NCBI GenBank assembly: GCA_946406145.1 | Contig: CAMJJL010000014.1 | Span: 1-42,159 of the forward strand | DNA length: 42,159 nucleotides | Direction of reading: 5' to 3' | Origin: an uncultured Clostridia bacterium | GTDB lineage: Bacteria; Bacillota; Clostridia; Oscillospirales; Acutalibacteraceae | Part shown: positions 1 through 7,292 of the stretch, in pieces | Numbering within the stretch: the stretch's first letter is position 1 | Layout: each line of letters opens with the position of its first letter | Position numbers and translations under genes: made by a program | The notes under the pieces: model-generated | The model's database searches: none | What the model was told of the DNA's origin: nothing | The model's input: the letters and a program-made list of their open reading frames with translations, nothing else

Positions 1-270
1 AATGTTTATGCGGCTTTGCAATAGCGGGTTAGAGGGGGTTAAGGTATTATCATTAGCACTTTCAAAAACCGCAAAAATACTGTTTACGGGCATTTGCTGA
101 CCACCTTGATTTTTTTTGACTTTTGCGTTGGCAACTTTAATTAATCCCTCATCAACAAGGTCAGTATATCTGCCCTCATCAATCAACTTGTTTCTCAAAT
201 CATTCAGGCTGCTAATCAACAGTCGCCTTTTTTCGCTGTTTATGTAGACGTGATATTTTGTGTTCTTCAT
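1..270 (-). CDS. Partial small protein of mobile-element type (runs off left edge)
   Basis: An open frame starts at the ATG at 268-270 behind a GGAGG ribosome-binding site (about 279-283 on the minus strand) and stays open for 90 codons to the window edge, so the C-terminus is missing. The N-terminus begins MKNTKYHVYINSEKRRLL and continues with a run reading LRNKLIDEGRYTDLVDEGLI. This pattern (short YHxYI start, later QGRYTDAVDELLIKV-like) is familiar from small unnamed proteins of conjugative and mobilisable elements in Firmicutes. Its function is not known. After the familiar block (about residue 53) the protein continues with a low-complexity Gln/Asn-rich tail that I do not recognise. The gene is followed upstream by a terminator and hairpin-rich DNA, consistent with the end of an integrated element. 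The family link is from memory of the sequence pattern. Confidence 0.6.
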   Translation of the reverse strand, partial: MKNTKYHVYINSEKRRLLISSLNDLRNKLIDEGRYTDLVDEGLIKVANAKVKKNQGGQQMPVNSIFAVFESANDNTLTPSNPLLQSRINI

Positions 271-340
271 TTGTAAAACCTCCGTAAGTTTAGATTATAT
301 CCTACAAATCCAACTATCCGACTGTTTTATAAAAGCCAAA

Positions 341-375
341 GGGAGGCAACTTCCTTACGAAGTGCCTCCCTTTTG
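341..375 (-). terminator. Intrinsic terminator-like hairpin
   Basis: GGGAGGCA-ACTTC at 341-353 pairs with GAAGTGCCTCCC at 359-370 with one bulged base, around a CTTAC loop. It is flanked by T-rich DNA on the plus side (371-390) and A-rich DNA on the other, so it could stop transcription from either direction. Confidence 0.65.
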
Positions 376-389
376 CGGTCTTTTTTATT

Positions 390-546
390 TGGTCGAGATA
401 GGAATGTGACAGGATTTGAAAGGGCGTGAAGAAAACAGTCCGGCGGACTGTTTTTAGCCCGTGGAGCTAGGTAAACGTCAGACAGAAGCAGCGTGCATCA
501 TGCGATATGTCTGATATCTTCTTATACAGCGTCGTCACCTCGACCA
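390..546. repeat. Structured non-coding segment with inverted ends
   Basis: TGGTCGAG (390-397) and CTCGACCA (539-546) are exact inverted copies. Just inside them GTGAC (about 406-410) pairs with GTCAC (534-538). Within lies a perfect 10-bp hairpin (AAAACAGTCC / GGACTGTTTT, about 432-454) and a second stem (GTCAGACA about 478-485 with TGTCTGAT about 507-514). The palindrome core ACAGTCCGsCGGACTGT also occurs twice at 37425-37655. No open frame is present. It could be a miniature mobile element, a structured RNA or degenerate element-end DNA. Confidence 0.45.
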
Positions 547-552
547 GAAGGA

Positions 553-597
553 AAAGCCCAGCATTTAAGCTAAAACGGCTTATTTGCTGGGCTTTTT
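553..597 (+). terminator. Intrinsic terminator
   Basis: AAAAGCCCAGCA (553-564) pairs with TGCTGGGCTTTTT (585-597), with an inner stem of TAAGC/GCTTA type, and ends in a T run. No recognisable plus-strand gene lies directly upstream, so it may belong to an RNA or a decayed element gene. Confidence 0.6.
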
Positions 598-691
598 GGT
601 GTTTTCAGAATTTTACAAATGTAAAGAATTCTTAACAAAAGATAATAGTTTTGACAGACTTATGCAACAAAAATTATGCCCCTCAATCGAG

Positions 692-812
692 CAATATCGT
701 TAAGTTAAGAAAAAGTATCTCGCTGACGCTCGGTCGATTGATACAATTCCTCAGTCGCCAACGGGCGACAGCTCCTTTTACCAAAAGGAGCCTTCTTAAC
801 TTGATGATATTG
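692..812. mobile_element. MITE-like element with 20-bp inverted repeats
   Basis: The left end CAATATCGTTAAGTTAAGAA (692-711) is matched by an inverted right end at 793-812 (18 of 20 positions). The interior (about 723-792) contains two nested hairpins, GTCGCC/GGCGAC and GCTCCTTTT/AAAAGGAGC. The interior also recurs, without the terminal repeats, at 5469-5588. It has no coding capacity. Small intergenic repeats beginning with a CCTCAGTCGCC-like hairpin and ending in AAAGGGAGCC are common in gut Clostridia; the assignment to a mobile element is inference from the inverted ends. Confidence 0.55.
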
Positions 813-844
813 TCTTGTGAGTGTCCCTTTTCCTTATCTCATTG

Positions 845-2917
845 TTATTCTATATTCAACATTTGTTCCTCAATTTGAGGGAGGAAGAATTTTGCGTAGC
901 CGCGACTGTTGGGATGAATACCGCGCGAATACTCAGCGTTGATATCAGAAATATAGTAATTATAACAAAAACTGTAATTTGCGTCAAAACCCGATCGATA
1001 CATATCGACTGAATATGTTTTACCGCAGCCGTATTTCCGTGCCAATTCAATGCCCTTTTTCCCGAATACTTTTTGATTGTACAAAGAGCCCCAGTTCATC
1101 TCCTGTGAACGCACATGAATGATAGACGCGTTTTTCATTTTACTGTCTGCAGCCTCGGAATCCGTACCCGTCATCAGCTGCATCGCTTTGATAAAGCCTG
1201 ACTGAAACGAGCTTTCTGTCTCGTAATATTCCGGCAGCAGCGTTTTATGCTGTCCGTACTGATTATGATACGCAGTCCTTTCAGACCAGCCTGAATATTC
1301 GTTCGCAGGACAATAATCGTAATCATATACGCGTCCGGTCTTGTTGGTGGAATAACTGACATGCGGCAATCCGGTATCGTTTGTTCCGCCGTTAAAGAGA
1401 ATCAAATCCGCCTTTTGTCCTTCTTTGATCGCCGCGCGCACCTGATTGGCGACATGTGACTTGTATGGAGCATCATAGGCAAATTGCCATTTTGCAGAAG
1501 ATGCACCGTCCGTATTCCTGACCAGCTCTGCCGCTATCGTAGAACCGGGATAGGAATAATCCCTATGCTTCATACCGAACTTCGTGCCGATCATATCGCA
1601 AAGCCCCTCAAAACGAGTGTAATCATAACGAGGGAAGCGTTTTGCCGCAAAATCGTTGCGTTGATTATCCGCAAGCGTATCCTTATAGCCTTGACCGCTG
1701 TTGATCGGATCGCCGCTCCCGTGCATGATACTGTCACCGAAAGCTACCAGCGTTTTGCCGTGCCACTTCTTATAGAGTGTCAGGCACTCAATAAAGTAAT
1801 CCATCTCATCGGCTGTAACCAATCGATTCGGGTACAGCATGCCGTAATAATCCGGCAGAAACCACCCGTAATGTGCCGCGGTATTGATACTTCGATCGGT
1901 CGTATCCTTGGCATAGTAATAATCACCCGATCTGGTCAGCATGGAAGTATTGACCGAAGCGTTATGCTTTGAACTGATAGGCTTTGTCGGATACTGATAC
2001 GCGAGCTTGAGACTGTTCGCGATAAACTGTCTGGTAGGCGGAGAATTCCGCAGCGAGATCAGCCGCTCACGTGTTCCGGCTGTATAAAAGCCATGATCAT
2101 ACGCTTTTTTCATCACAGCGGAATCATCGCTGTGATAACCCGGGCACTCCGAAAAATCGGTATCATACAGATCCATTGACCACATCAGCGCATAATACCA
2201 ACCGGCGGCATCGGAGATCATAGGACGATACGCAAGCGAATCGGAAGCATTTTTGGGCATATGATACGGCGATACCCCCGCTTCACTCAGCTTATACTTA
2301 CCGTCTGTTGCGTAAACACGATAGGTGCGCAGCCGTGTCGCGTCATCAAGCTCATTTGATACGGGAGTATGCTCATAGGACGTCCCTTTATAATTGGCAG
2401 CCACGGGTCTCCACTTTGTTTCACCGGCGTAGCGCATCTCGATATTATACTTTGACGCTGTATTCGTCCACGAAAAACGATACGTGTAAGTGCCGTTGTC
2501 ATGATAGGTGCTTTTCACTTGACTCACAACCGGCATATCATAGTATTTGATATACCATCCCGATGAATTGAAGTCCGAGATGAATGACGATTCATTCTTA
2601 TCAAGACAACGGATCGTATAGGTGTAACCCTTACCTGCGTGAACATCACGCTCAACAAACGAAGTATTTGAGGTTGTTGTCATCCTCCTCCATCCGTTCG
2701 ACGCCTTCCAATACACGCGGTATAGAACATCACTTCCTCGGCTGTCCCATGTGAATTTGATACCGCCGTCTATCGCCTCGATCGTCTTAAATTGTGGATT
2801 CGCTACATTTGCGGCAGACGCCGAGGGCACAACCGATCCGGCAAAAACGGTAATCAGCAGGATGATGATCAGTAAAACACTAACAAAGCGCTTCACAGCG
2901 GATATACAATTCTGCAT
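845..2917 (-). CDS. Secreted SGNH/GDSL-family hydrolase with fibronectin-like N-terminal domains
   Basis: A 690-residue secreted protein. It starts at the ATG at 2915-2917 with GAAGGAG just upstream. Residues 1-36 are a signal peptide ending in SASA. Residues about 40-215 look like two fibronectin type III-like domains (FTWDSRGSD..YRVYWKASN and a second similar unit). The catalytic domain begins near residue 388: GDS motif with nucleophile Ser396, GGTND at 510-514 (block III), and RGIHPNSRGY with His668 near the C-terminus. Families with these blocks are esterases acting on acylated glycans or lipids outside the cell. The usual Asp three residues before the catalytic His is replaced by Arg665. 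No anchor or dockerin is visible. The gene stands alone on its strand next to divergent pcrA. The substrate cannot be told from the sequence. Confidence 0.8.
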   Translation of the reverse strand: MQNCISAVKRFVSVLLIIILLITVFAGSVVPSASAANVANPQFKTIEAIDGGIKFTWDSRGSDVLYRVYWKASNGWRRMTTTSNTSFVERDVHAGKGYTYTIRCLDKNESSFISDFNSSGWYIKYYDMPVVSQVKSTYHDNGTYTYRFSWTNTASKYNIEMRYAGETKWRPVAANYKGTSYEHTPVSNELDDATRLRTYRVYATDGKYKLSEAGVSPYHMPKNASDSLAYRPMISDAAGWYYALMWSMDLYDTDFSECPGYHSDDSAVMKKAYDHGFYTAGTRERLISLRNSPPTRQFIANSLKLAYQYPTKPISSKHNASVNTSMLTRSGDYYYAKDTTDRSINTAAHYGWFLPDYYGMLYPNRLVTADEMDYFIECLTLYKKWHGKTLVAFGDSIMHGSGDPINSGQGYKDTLADNQRNDFAAKRFPRYDYTRFEGLCDMIGTKFGMKHRDYSYPGSTIAAELVRNTDGASSAKWQFAYDAPYKSHVANQVRAAIKEGQKADLILFNGGTNDTGLPHVSYSTNKTGRVYDYDYCPANEYSGWSERTAYHNQYGQHKTLLPEYYETESSFQSGFIKAMQLMTGTDSEAADSKMKNASIIHVRSQEMNWGSLYNQKVFGKKGIELARKYGCGKTYSVDMYRSGFDANYSFCYNYYISDINAEYSRGIHPNSRGYAKFFLPQIEEQMLNIE

Positions 2918-3212
2918 TTTAATCTCCTTCTTTAAATCGCGTTGAGATTGATCAATATAATTCGGTTAAAATATCCTTATATAAAGATAACGATAACGAT
3001 GAAAAAGTTTTATCATTTCAAAAATCTTCTATTTATTTGTCGATTAATGTCAATCGGCGTCCAGCAGATATCATAGCACAGAAAACGCAGGATAGCAATT
3101 ATCTTGTGCTCTTTTTTTGTTACAACATTGAAATTTTATCATTTTCACCGAGAATTATAGAATCCGTTTGATATGATACAATGGATGACAAAACTGATGA
3201 CAGAGGGATATT

Positions 3213-5420
3213 ATGACGAATTCAGATGAAATCAAAGCGCAGTTCTCAACGCTCAACGATATGCAGCAAAAGGCGATCTTCCAGACGGAGGGTCCCGTGC
3301 TGATCTTAGCCGGCGCAGGATCGGGAAAGACGACCGTGCTGGTCAACCGTATCGCGTATATCATCAAAGCGGGGCTTGCCGAGCCGTGGCAGATCCTCGC
3401 GATCACCTTTACCAATAAAGCGGCAGGGGAGCTCAAAGAAAGGATCGAGGCCGTCGGAGGTGAGGGCGCCGAGGAAGTATGGGCGGCGACCTTCCACTCC
3501 ACCTGTGCGCGCATCCTCAGACGATGGGGTGACCGACTCGGCTTTACGAGTCACTTCACCATCTATGATACCGATGACTCACGCCGCTTGATGAAGGAGA
3601 TCTTAAAGCAGCTGAACATTGATGAAAAGTTCCTTTCTCATAAAACCGTGCTCAACGAGATCTCGAAGTACAAGGATAGGATGAAGGAGCCGAAGGACGT
3701 CAAGACCGACGCCTCCTACGACAGCCGCCTGAAATATATCGCCCGGGCTTATGAGCTGTATCAGCAGCGTCTGCTGACCTCCGACGCGATGGACTTCGAC
3801 GATCTGATCTGCAACACCATCAAGCTGTTCGATCAGAATCAGGATGTGCTTGAATACTATCATCGCCGCTTCAAATACATTATGGTGGATGAGTATCAGG
3901 ATACCAACAAGAGCCAATATCGCCTGATCAGCCAGCTCTCGCGCGCAAGGAACAACCTTTGTGTCGTCGGTGATGACGATCAGAGTATCTATCGCTTCCG
4001 CGGCGCGACGATCGAGAACATCCTCAGCTTTGAGAACGAGTTCAAGGGCGCTGTCGTCATCCGGCTCGAACAGAATTATCGCAGTACAGGCACCATCCTC
4101 GACGCGGCGAATCATGTGATCAAGAACAATGTCGAGCGCAAGGGCAAGACCCTATGGACACAGAATCCGAAGGGTGAGCGCATTACCGTTCATACCGCGC
4201 CGAACGAGAGGGAAGAGGCGATGTTTATCGCGCGTACCATCCTCGACGGCGTATCATCAGGCCGCAGCTTCTCCGACTATGCGGTTCTCTATCGCATGAA
4301 CGCCCAAAGTAACGCGGTCGAGCAGGCTTTGTCTCGGTCGGGTATTCCGCACCGTGTGATCGGCGGTCACCGCTTCTATGACCGTGAAGAGATCAAGGAT
4401 ATGACATCCTATTTACAGGTCATCAACAATCCGCATGACGACATCCGTCTGCGCCGTATCATCAACAAGCCCAAGCGCGCTATCGGGGACGCGACCATGA
4501 CGAAGGTCGCCGAGATCGGCGCGGGGATAGGAGAGAGTGTCTATTCTGTTATCCGACATGCTTCCGATTATCCTACCTTATCCCGTGCGGCGGTGAAGCT
4601 GGAGAATTTTGCCAAGCTCATCGACGGCTTGATCGAGGCGGCAGAATCCGGTGATTATTCTATTGCAGAATTATATAATCTGATACTGGAGCATACCGAT
4701 TACAAGAATTACCTGATCGCCGAGAAGGATGATTACGAACAGCGCATCGAGAATATCGACGAGTTGTCCTCCAACATCATCAAGTTTCAGGAGGATTACG
4801 GCGATGACGCGACCCTGGGCGCTTTTCTCGAAGAGATCTCACTGATGACGGATATCGACAACTATGACGCCGAGACAGACAGCGTCGTGATGATGACCCT
4901 CCATTCCGCAAAGGGACTGGAATTCCCCGTCGTATTCATCCCCGGCATGGAGGACGGCGTTTTCCCGTCGATGGCCACCATCATGGAGGCAGGGGAGCTG
5001 AACGAAGAACGCCGATTAGCCTATGTCGGCATCACCCGCGCAAAGGAAAAGCTCTATCTGATCAAAACGCGTGAGCGTATGCTGTTCGGCTCGACCACGC
5101 ATAATCGTGAATCGCGCTTTGTCACCGAGATTCCCGGTGAGCTGGTGGAGAGAACCGGTAACGAGAATGTATACGCAAATCACAAATTCGAGTATCAGCC
5201 GCAGCAGAAGTTCGATCCCTTCGCAAAGAAAAAGCCTGTCACTAAGCCCTCCTCGAACAAGTACAGCGTCGGCAATACCGTATTCCATAAGGTGTTCGGC
5301 ACGGGAATGGTACTCACCGCTACGCCGATGGGTAACGATACCATGCTGGAGATCGCCTTTGACAAGGTCGGCACCAAAACATTGATGGCGAACTTTGCCA
5401 AGATGGAGATCATTCAATAA
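3213..5420 (+). CDS. pcrA: ATP-dependent DNA helicase PcrA (UvrD/Rep superfamily 1)
   Basis: A 735-residue 3'-5' DNA helicase acting in the cytoplasm in nucleotide excision repair, replication-fork rescue and displacement of bound proteins. The helicase motifs are intact: Walker A GAGSGKT at 34-40, AITFTNKAA (Ia), DEYQDT at 226-231 (II), GDDDQSIYRFRGA at 253-265 (III), LEQNYRST (IV), MTLHSAKGLEFP (V) and YVGITRAKEKL (VI). The C-terminus (about 680-735) carries the PcrA-type Tudor-like domain with HKVFGTGMV, which in the Bacillus protein contacts RNA polymerase. Length is normal for the family. The start is an ATG behind AGAGGGA. No partner gene sits next to it in the same operon; a ligase or gatB/C context is absent. 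Confidence 0.96.
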   Translation: MTNSDEIKAQFSTLNDMQQKAIFQTEGPVLILAGAGSGKTTVLVNRIAYIIKAGLAEPWQILAITFTNKAAGELKERIEAVGGEGAEEVWAATFHSTCARILRRWGDRLGFTSHFTIYDTDDSRRLMKEILKQLNIDEKFLSHKTVLNEISKYKDRMKEPKDVKTDASYDSRLKYIARAYELYQQRLLTSDAMDFDDLICNTIKLFDQNQDVLEYYHRRFKYIMVDEYQDTNKSQYRLISQLSRARNNLCVVGDDDQSIYRFRGATIENILSFENEFKGAVVIRLEQNYRSTGTILDAANHVIKNNVERKGKTLWTQNPKGERITVHTAPNEREEAMFIARTILDGVSSGRSFSDYAVLYRMNAQSNAVEQALSRSGIPHRVIGGHRFYDREEIKDMTSYLQVINNPHDDIRLRRIINKPKRAIGDATMTKVAEIGAGIGESVYSVIRHASDYPTLSRAAVKLENFAKLIDGLIEAAESGDYSIAELYNLILEHTDYKNYLIAEKDDYEQRIENIDELSSNIIKFQEDYGDDATLGAFLEEISLMTDIDNYDAETDSVVMMTLHSAKGLEFPVVFIPGMEDGVFPSMATIMEAGELNEERRLAYVGITRAKEKLYLIKTRERMLFGSTTHNRESRFVTEIPGELVERTGNENVYANHKFEYQPQQKFDPFAKKKPVTKPSSNKYSVGNTVFHKVFGTGMVLTATPMGNDTMLEIAFDKVGTKTLMANFAKMEIIQ

Positions 5421-5468
5421 GTTAACATATATATTGAGACCGCCGCTCATCGTCACTCGCCGTATTTG

Positions 5469-5588
5469 CTGAAGTCGGTTGATTGATACAATCCCTCGGT
5501 CGCCAACAGGCGACAGCACTCCGGTGTATGGATTCTACAGCCCAAAACAAGTTTTGGATAGAATCTCACCTTTACCAAAGGGAGCCTT
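5469..5588. repeat. Second copy of the 723-792 intergenic repeat, with a hairpin insertion
   Basis: The segment matches 723-792 through TTGATTGATACAAT, the CGGTCGCC/GGCGACAGC hairpin and the closing CTTTACCAAAGGGAGCC. Between GACAGC (ends 5517) and CTTTACC (from 5570) it holds about 51 extra bases, most of which form one hairpin (GATTCT..CCAAAAC / GTTTTGG..AGAATC, 5531-5565). The inverted terminal repeats of copy 1 are missing. Confidence 0.55.
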
Positions 5589-5616
5589 GGGGTCTGATTA
5601 TTATTCACAAAACAAG

Positions 5617-5671
5617 AAAACCTCCGTATTATGTAATGATGTAATCCATCAAATACATTTTTGGAGGTTTT
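5617..5671 (+). promoter_or_regulatory. Leader stem that hides the ribosome-binding site of the 5676 gene
   Basis: AAAACCTCC at 5617-5625 is exactly complementary to GGAGGTTTT at 5663-5671, which contains the ribosome-binding site four bases ahead of the ATG at 5676. Folding would sequester the site. This could be a translational control element; nothing in the sequence identifies a ligand. Confidence 0.4.
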
Positions 5672-5675
5672 ACTT

Positions 5676-6500
5676 ATGCCTGATAATGTAAACGAAACGG
5701 TAGAAACCCGTCATCGGGGCGAACCTGTCTGCATTGACGCAAGGCGCGTTTATGACAGCTGCGGCGATAAAGACTGCTTGTCCGATCTTCCTGTTTTTCT
5801 CAGTGACGCGTCACAGGCGATGATCGACAATGCCGTCAATGTCCGTATCCGCGACGCGGATGTGCTGAACGTGATGCTGGATATCGAGCCCGTTCCCTTT
5901 AACCGCGGTTTTTATTCCATCGACATCACCTTCTTCTTCTCTGTCACGTTGGACGTCTTTTCCACTCCCAACACAGCGCCTCAGCAGATTGAAGGCTTGT
6001 GTATCTCGGACAAAAAGGTGATCCTGTACGGCTCACAGGGCAATGTCCGCGTATTCTCCTCGGATATGACGGCGGATGACTATGACACGCAGAACATGCC
6101 CGTCCGCAGCCTGCCGACAGCGAATGTACAGGTAGCAAAGCCGATCGCCTTGGCGGTATGTGTCAAGGATAAAAAGCCCTGTCACAAGGTATGCCACAAG
6201 ATCCCGTCCGCCGTACTCCAACAGATCGGCGGCAATATCAGCGAGAGGGGAGAGCGTGTTGTGCTCGCGACACTCGGCGTTTTCTCCATCGTACAGCTCC
6301 TGCGCAATGTACAAATGCTGATCCCGTCCTACGATTTCTGTATCCCAGAAAAGCGCTGTGAATGCTCGACCGACAGCCCCTGCGAGATGTTCTCGCGCCT
6401 CGACTTCCCGACGGATGAATTCTTTCCGCCGAATGTGGTCGAAAACAATTCCGACGGATGCGGTTGCGGCGGCAGTTGCGATGGCGGCTGTAACGACTGA
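5676..6500 (+). CDS. Conserved Clostridia protein of unknown function, Cys-rich C-terminus
   Basis: The start is the ATG at 5676 preceded by GGAGG at 5663-5667; a TTG in frame at 5661 would place the ribosome-binding site inside the gene. The 274-residue product has no signal peptide or membrane segment. It opens with a Cys-bearing block (CIDARRVYDSCGDKDCLSDL) followed by a stretch of the kind VLNVMLDIEPVPFNRGFYSI that I recall as strongly conserved in unnamed proteins of spore-forming Clostridia. It ends with two Cys clusters, the last being DGCGCGGSCDGGCND. I cannot name the family. A structural or spore-coat role is a guess from Cys content and taxonomic spread only. The gene is followed by a bidirectional terminator. 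Confidence 0.7.
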   Translation: MPDNVNETVETRHRGEPVCIDARRVYDSCGDKDCLSDLPVFLSDASQAMIDNAVNVRIRDADVLNVMLDIEPVPFNRGFYSIDITFFFSVTLDVFSTPNTAPQQIEGLCISDKKVILYGSQGNVRVFSSDMTADDYDTQNMPVRSLPTANVQVAKPIALAVCVKDKKPCHKVCHKIPSAVLQQIGGNISERGERVVLATLGVFSIVQLLRNVQMLIPSYDFCIPEKRCECSTDSPCEMFSRLDFPTDEFFPPNVVENNSDGCGCGGSCDGGCND

Positions 6501-6516
6501 CCATCCTTATCAAAGA

Positions 6517-6542
6517 ACCCTCTTGCCGAACAGCAAGAGGGT
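6517..6542. terminator. Bidirectional terminator between convergent genes
   Basis: ACCCTCTTG (6517-6525) pairs perfectly with CAAGAGGGT (6534-6542). It sits between the stop at 6500 and the stop of the minus-strand phosphatase gene at 6547, and is followed by CATTTTAT on the plus strand. Confidence 0.75.
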
Positions 6543-6546
6543 CATT

Positions 6547-7131
6547 TTATGTGCGCAGGTTCTTTTTGTGTTGGTGATAATCCCAGTCGATCAGCTCTTC
6601 GCCCTTGACGATGTACGCTCTATCCGCCAACAGCGCCAACGGTTCATCGGAATAGCTGTCCGAATAGAAGCTCTCGATATGTCCGTCGGGGTAGCGCTCA
6701 CGGAAACGCTTGACCTTCTCCGCGTGATAGCAGTTAAGCCCGTCATACTTGCCCGTATGGATATCGACCTTGGACGCGATCACCGTGATATGCAGTTGAT
6801 CCTCCAGCGGCTTGAGCAGGAATTCGGGTGACGCTGAAATGATCACATCGTCATCCCGATGGGTCTTTTGATAGAATTCTTTGATTCCGACGATCTTTTC
6901 CCTCCAGAATCGTTTCACGTCCTCTTCGCCGTCAATCGCTGTGAGAAAACGATACATCCTCTCCTTGAATTCGGTCTTGGTGCCGATATGAAAGGCGTAG
7001 TAGCGCAGGGCAGAATACCCGATCAGCGGTACATACAAAAGCGTTTTCGGGTGATGCCGAAAGCACCAGAAGAAAAAATGCCGTGTGGAATCGCCGTGAT
7101 AGATGGTCTCGTCAAAATCATAAACATTCAT
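6547..7131 (-). CDS. HAD-family phosphatase (class IB, SerB-like)
   Basis: A 194-residue cytosolic hydrolase of the haloacid dehalogenase superfamily. Motif I is DFDETI with the nucleophile Asp5 and acid/base Asp7. Motif II is ISAS at 98-101, and motif III/IV is the Lys139 region followed by SDSYSDEPL with Asp158 and Asp162. The fold class with a helical cap between motifs I and II fits HAD-IB proteins such as phosphoserine phosphatase and lipid phosphatases; the true substrate is unknown. The cap contains an aromatic-rich segment (residues 19-47) that could touch a membrane or lipid. The ATG at 7129-7131 has AAGGAT upstream. A minus-strand promoter at 7177-7205 serves it alone. Confidence 0.85.
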   Translation of the reverse strand: MNVYDFDETIYHGDSTRHFFFWCFRHHPKTLLYVPLIGYSALRYYAFHIGTKTEFKERMYRFLTAIDGEEDVKRFWREKIVGIKEFYQKTHRDDDVIISASPEFLLKPLEDQLHITVIASKVDIHTGKYDGLNCYHAEKVKRFRERYPDGHIESFYSDSYSDEPLALLADRAYIVKGEELIDWDYHQHKKNLRT

Positions 7132-7176
7132 AATTGTTATCCTTATTAATAATCAGTGTAATCATGAAACGGCTCA

Positions 7177-7205
7177 ATTATAGCGCTTTTTTGCGAAAAA
7201 TACAA
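7177..7205 (-). promoter_or_regulatory. Sigma-A promoter of the HAD phosphatase gene
   Basis: On the minus strand the sequence gives TTGTAT (7200-7205), a 17-base spacer and a perfect TATAAT (7177-7182), about 45 bases ahead of the start codon. It is arranged back to back with the promoter at 7231-7260. Confidence 0.6.
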
Positions 7206-7230
7206 CCGTATCAACAGGAAAATTCATATA

Positions 7231-7260
7231 TTGTTAATGTATCGGATGGTAAAATATGAT
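7231..7260 (+). promoter_or_regulatory. Promoter of the DUF5685 / J-protein operon
   Basis: TTGTTA (7231-7236), an 18-base spacer and TATGAT (7255-7260) precede the first gene of the operon by about 30 bases. Confidence 0.55.
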
Positions 7261-7292
7261 AGAATATTGAAAATAATATGGGGGAGAAGGAC

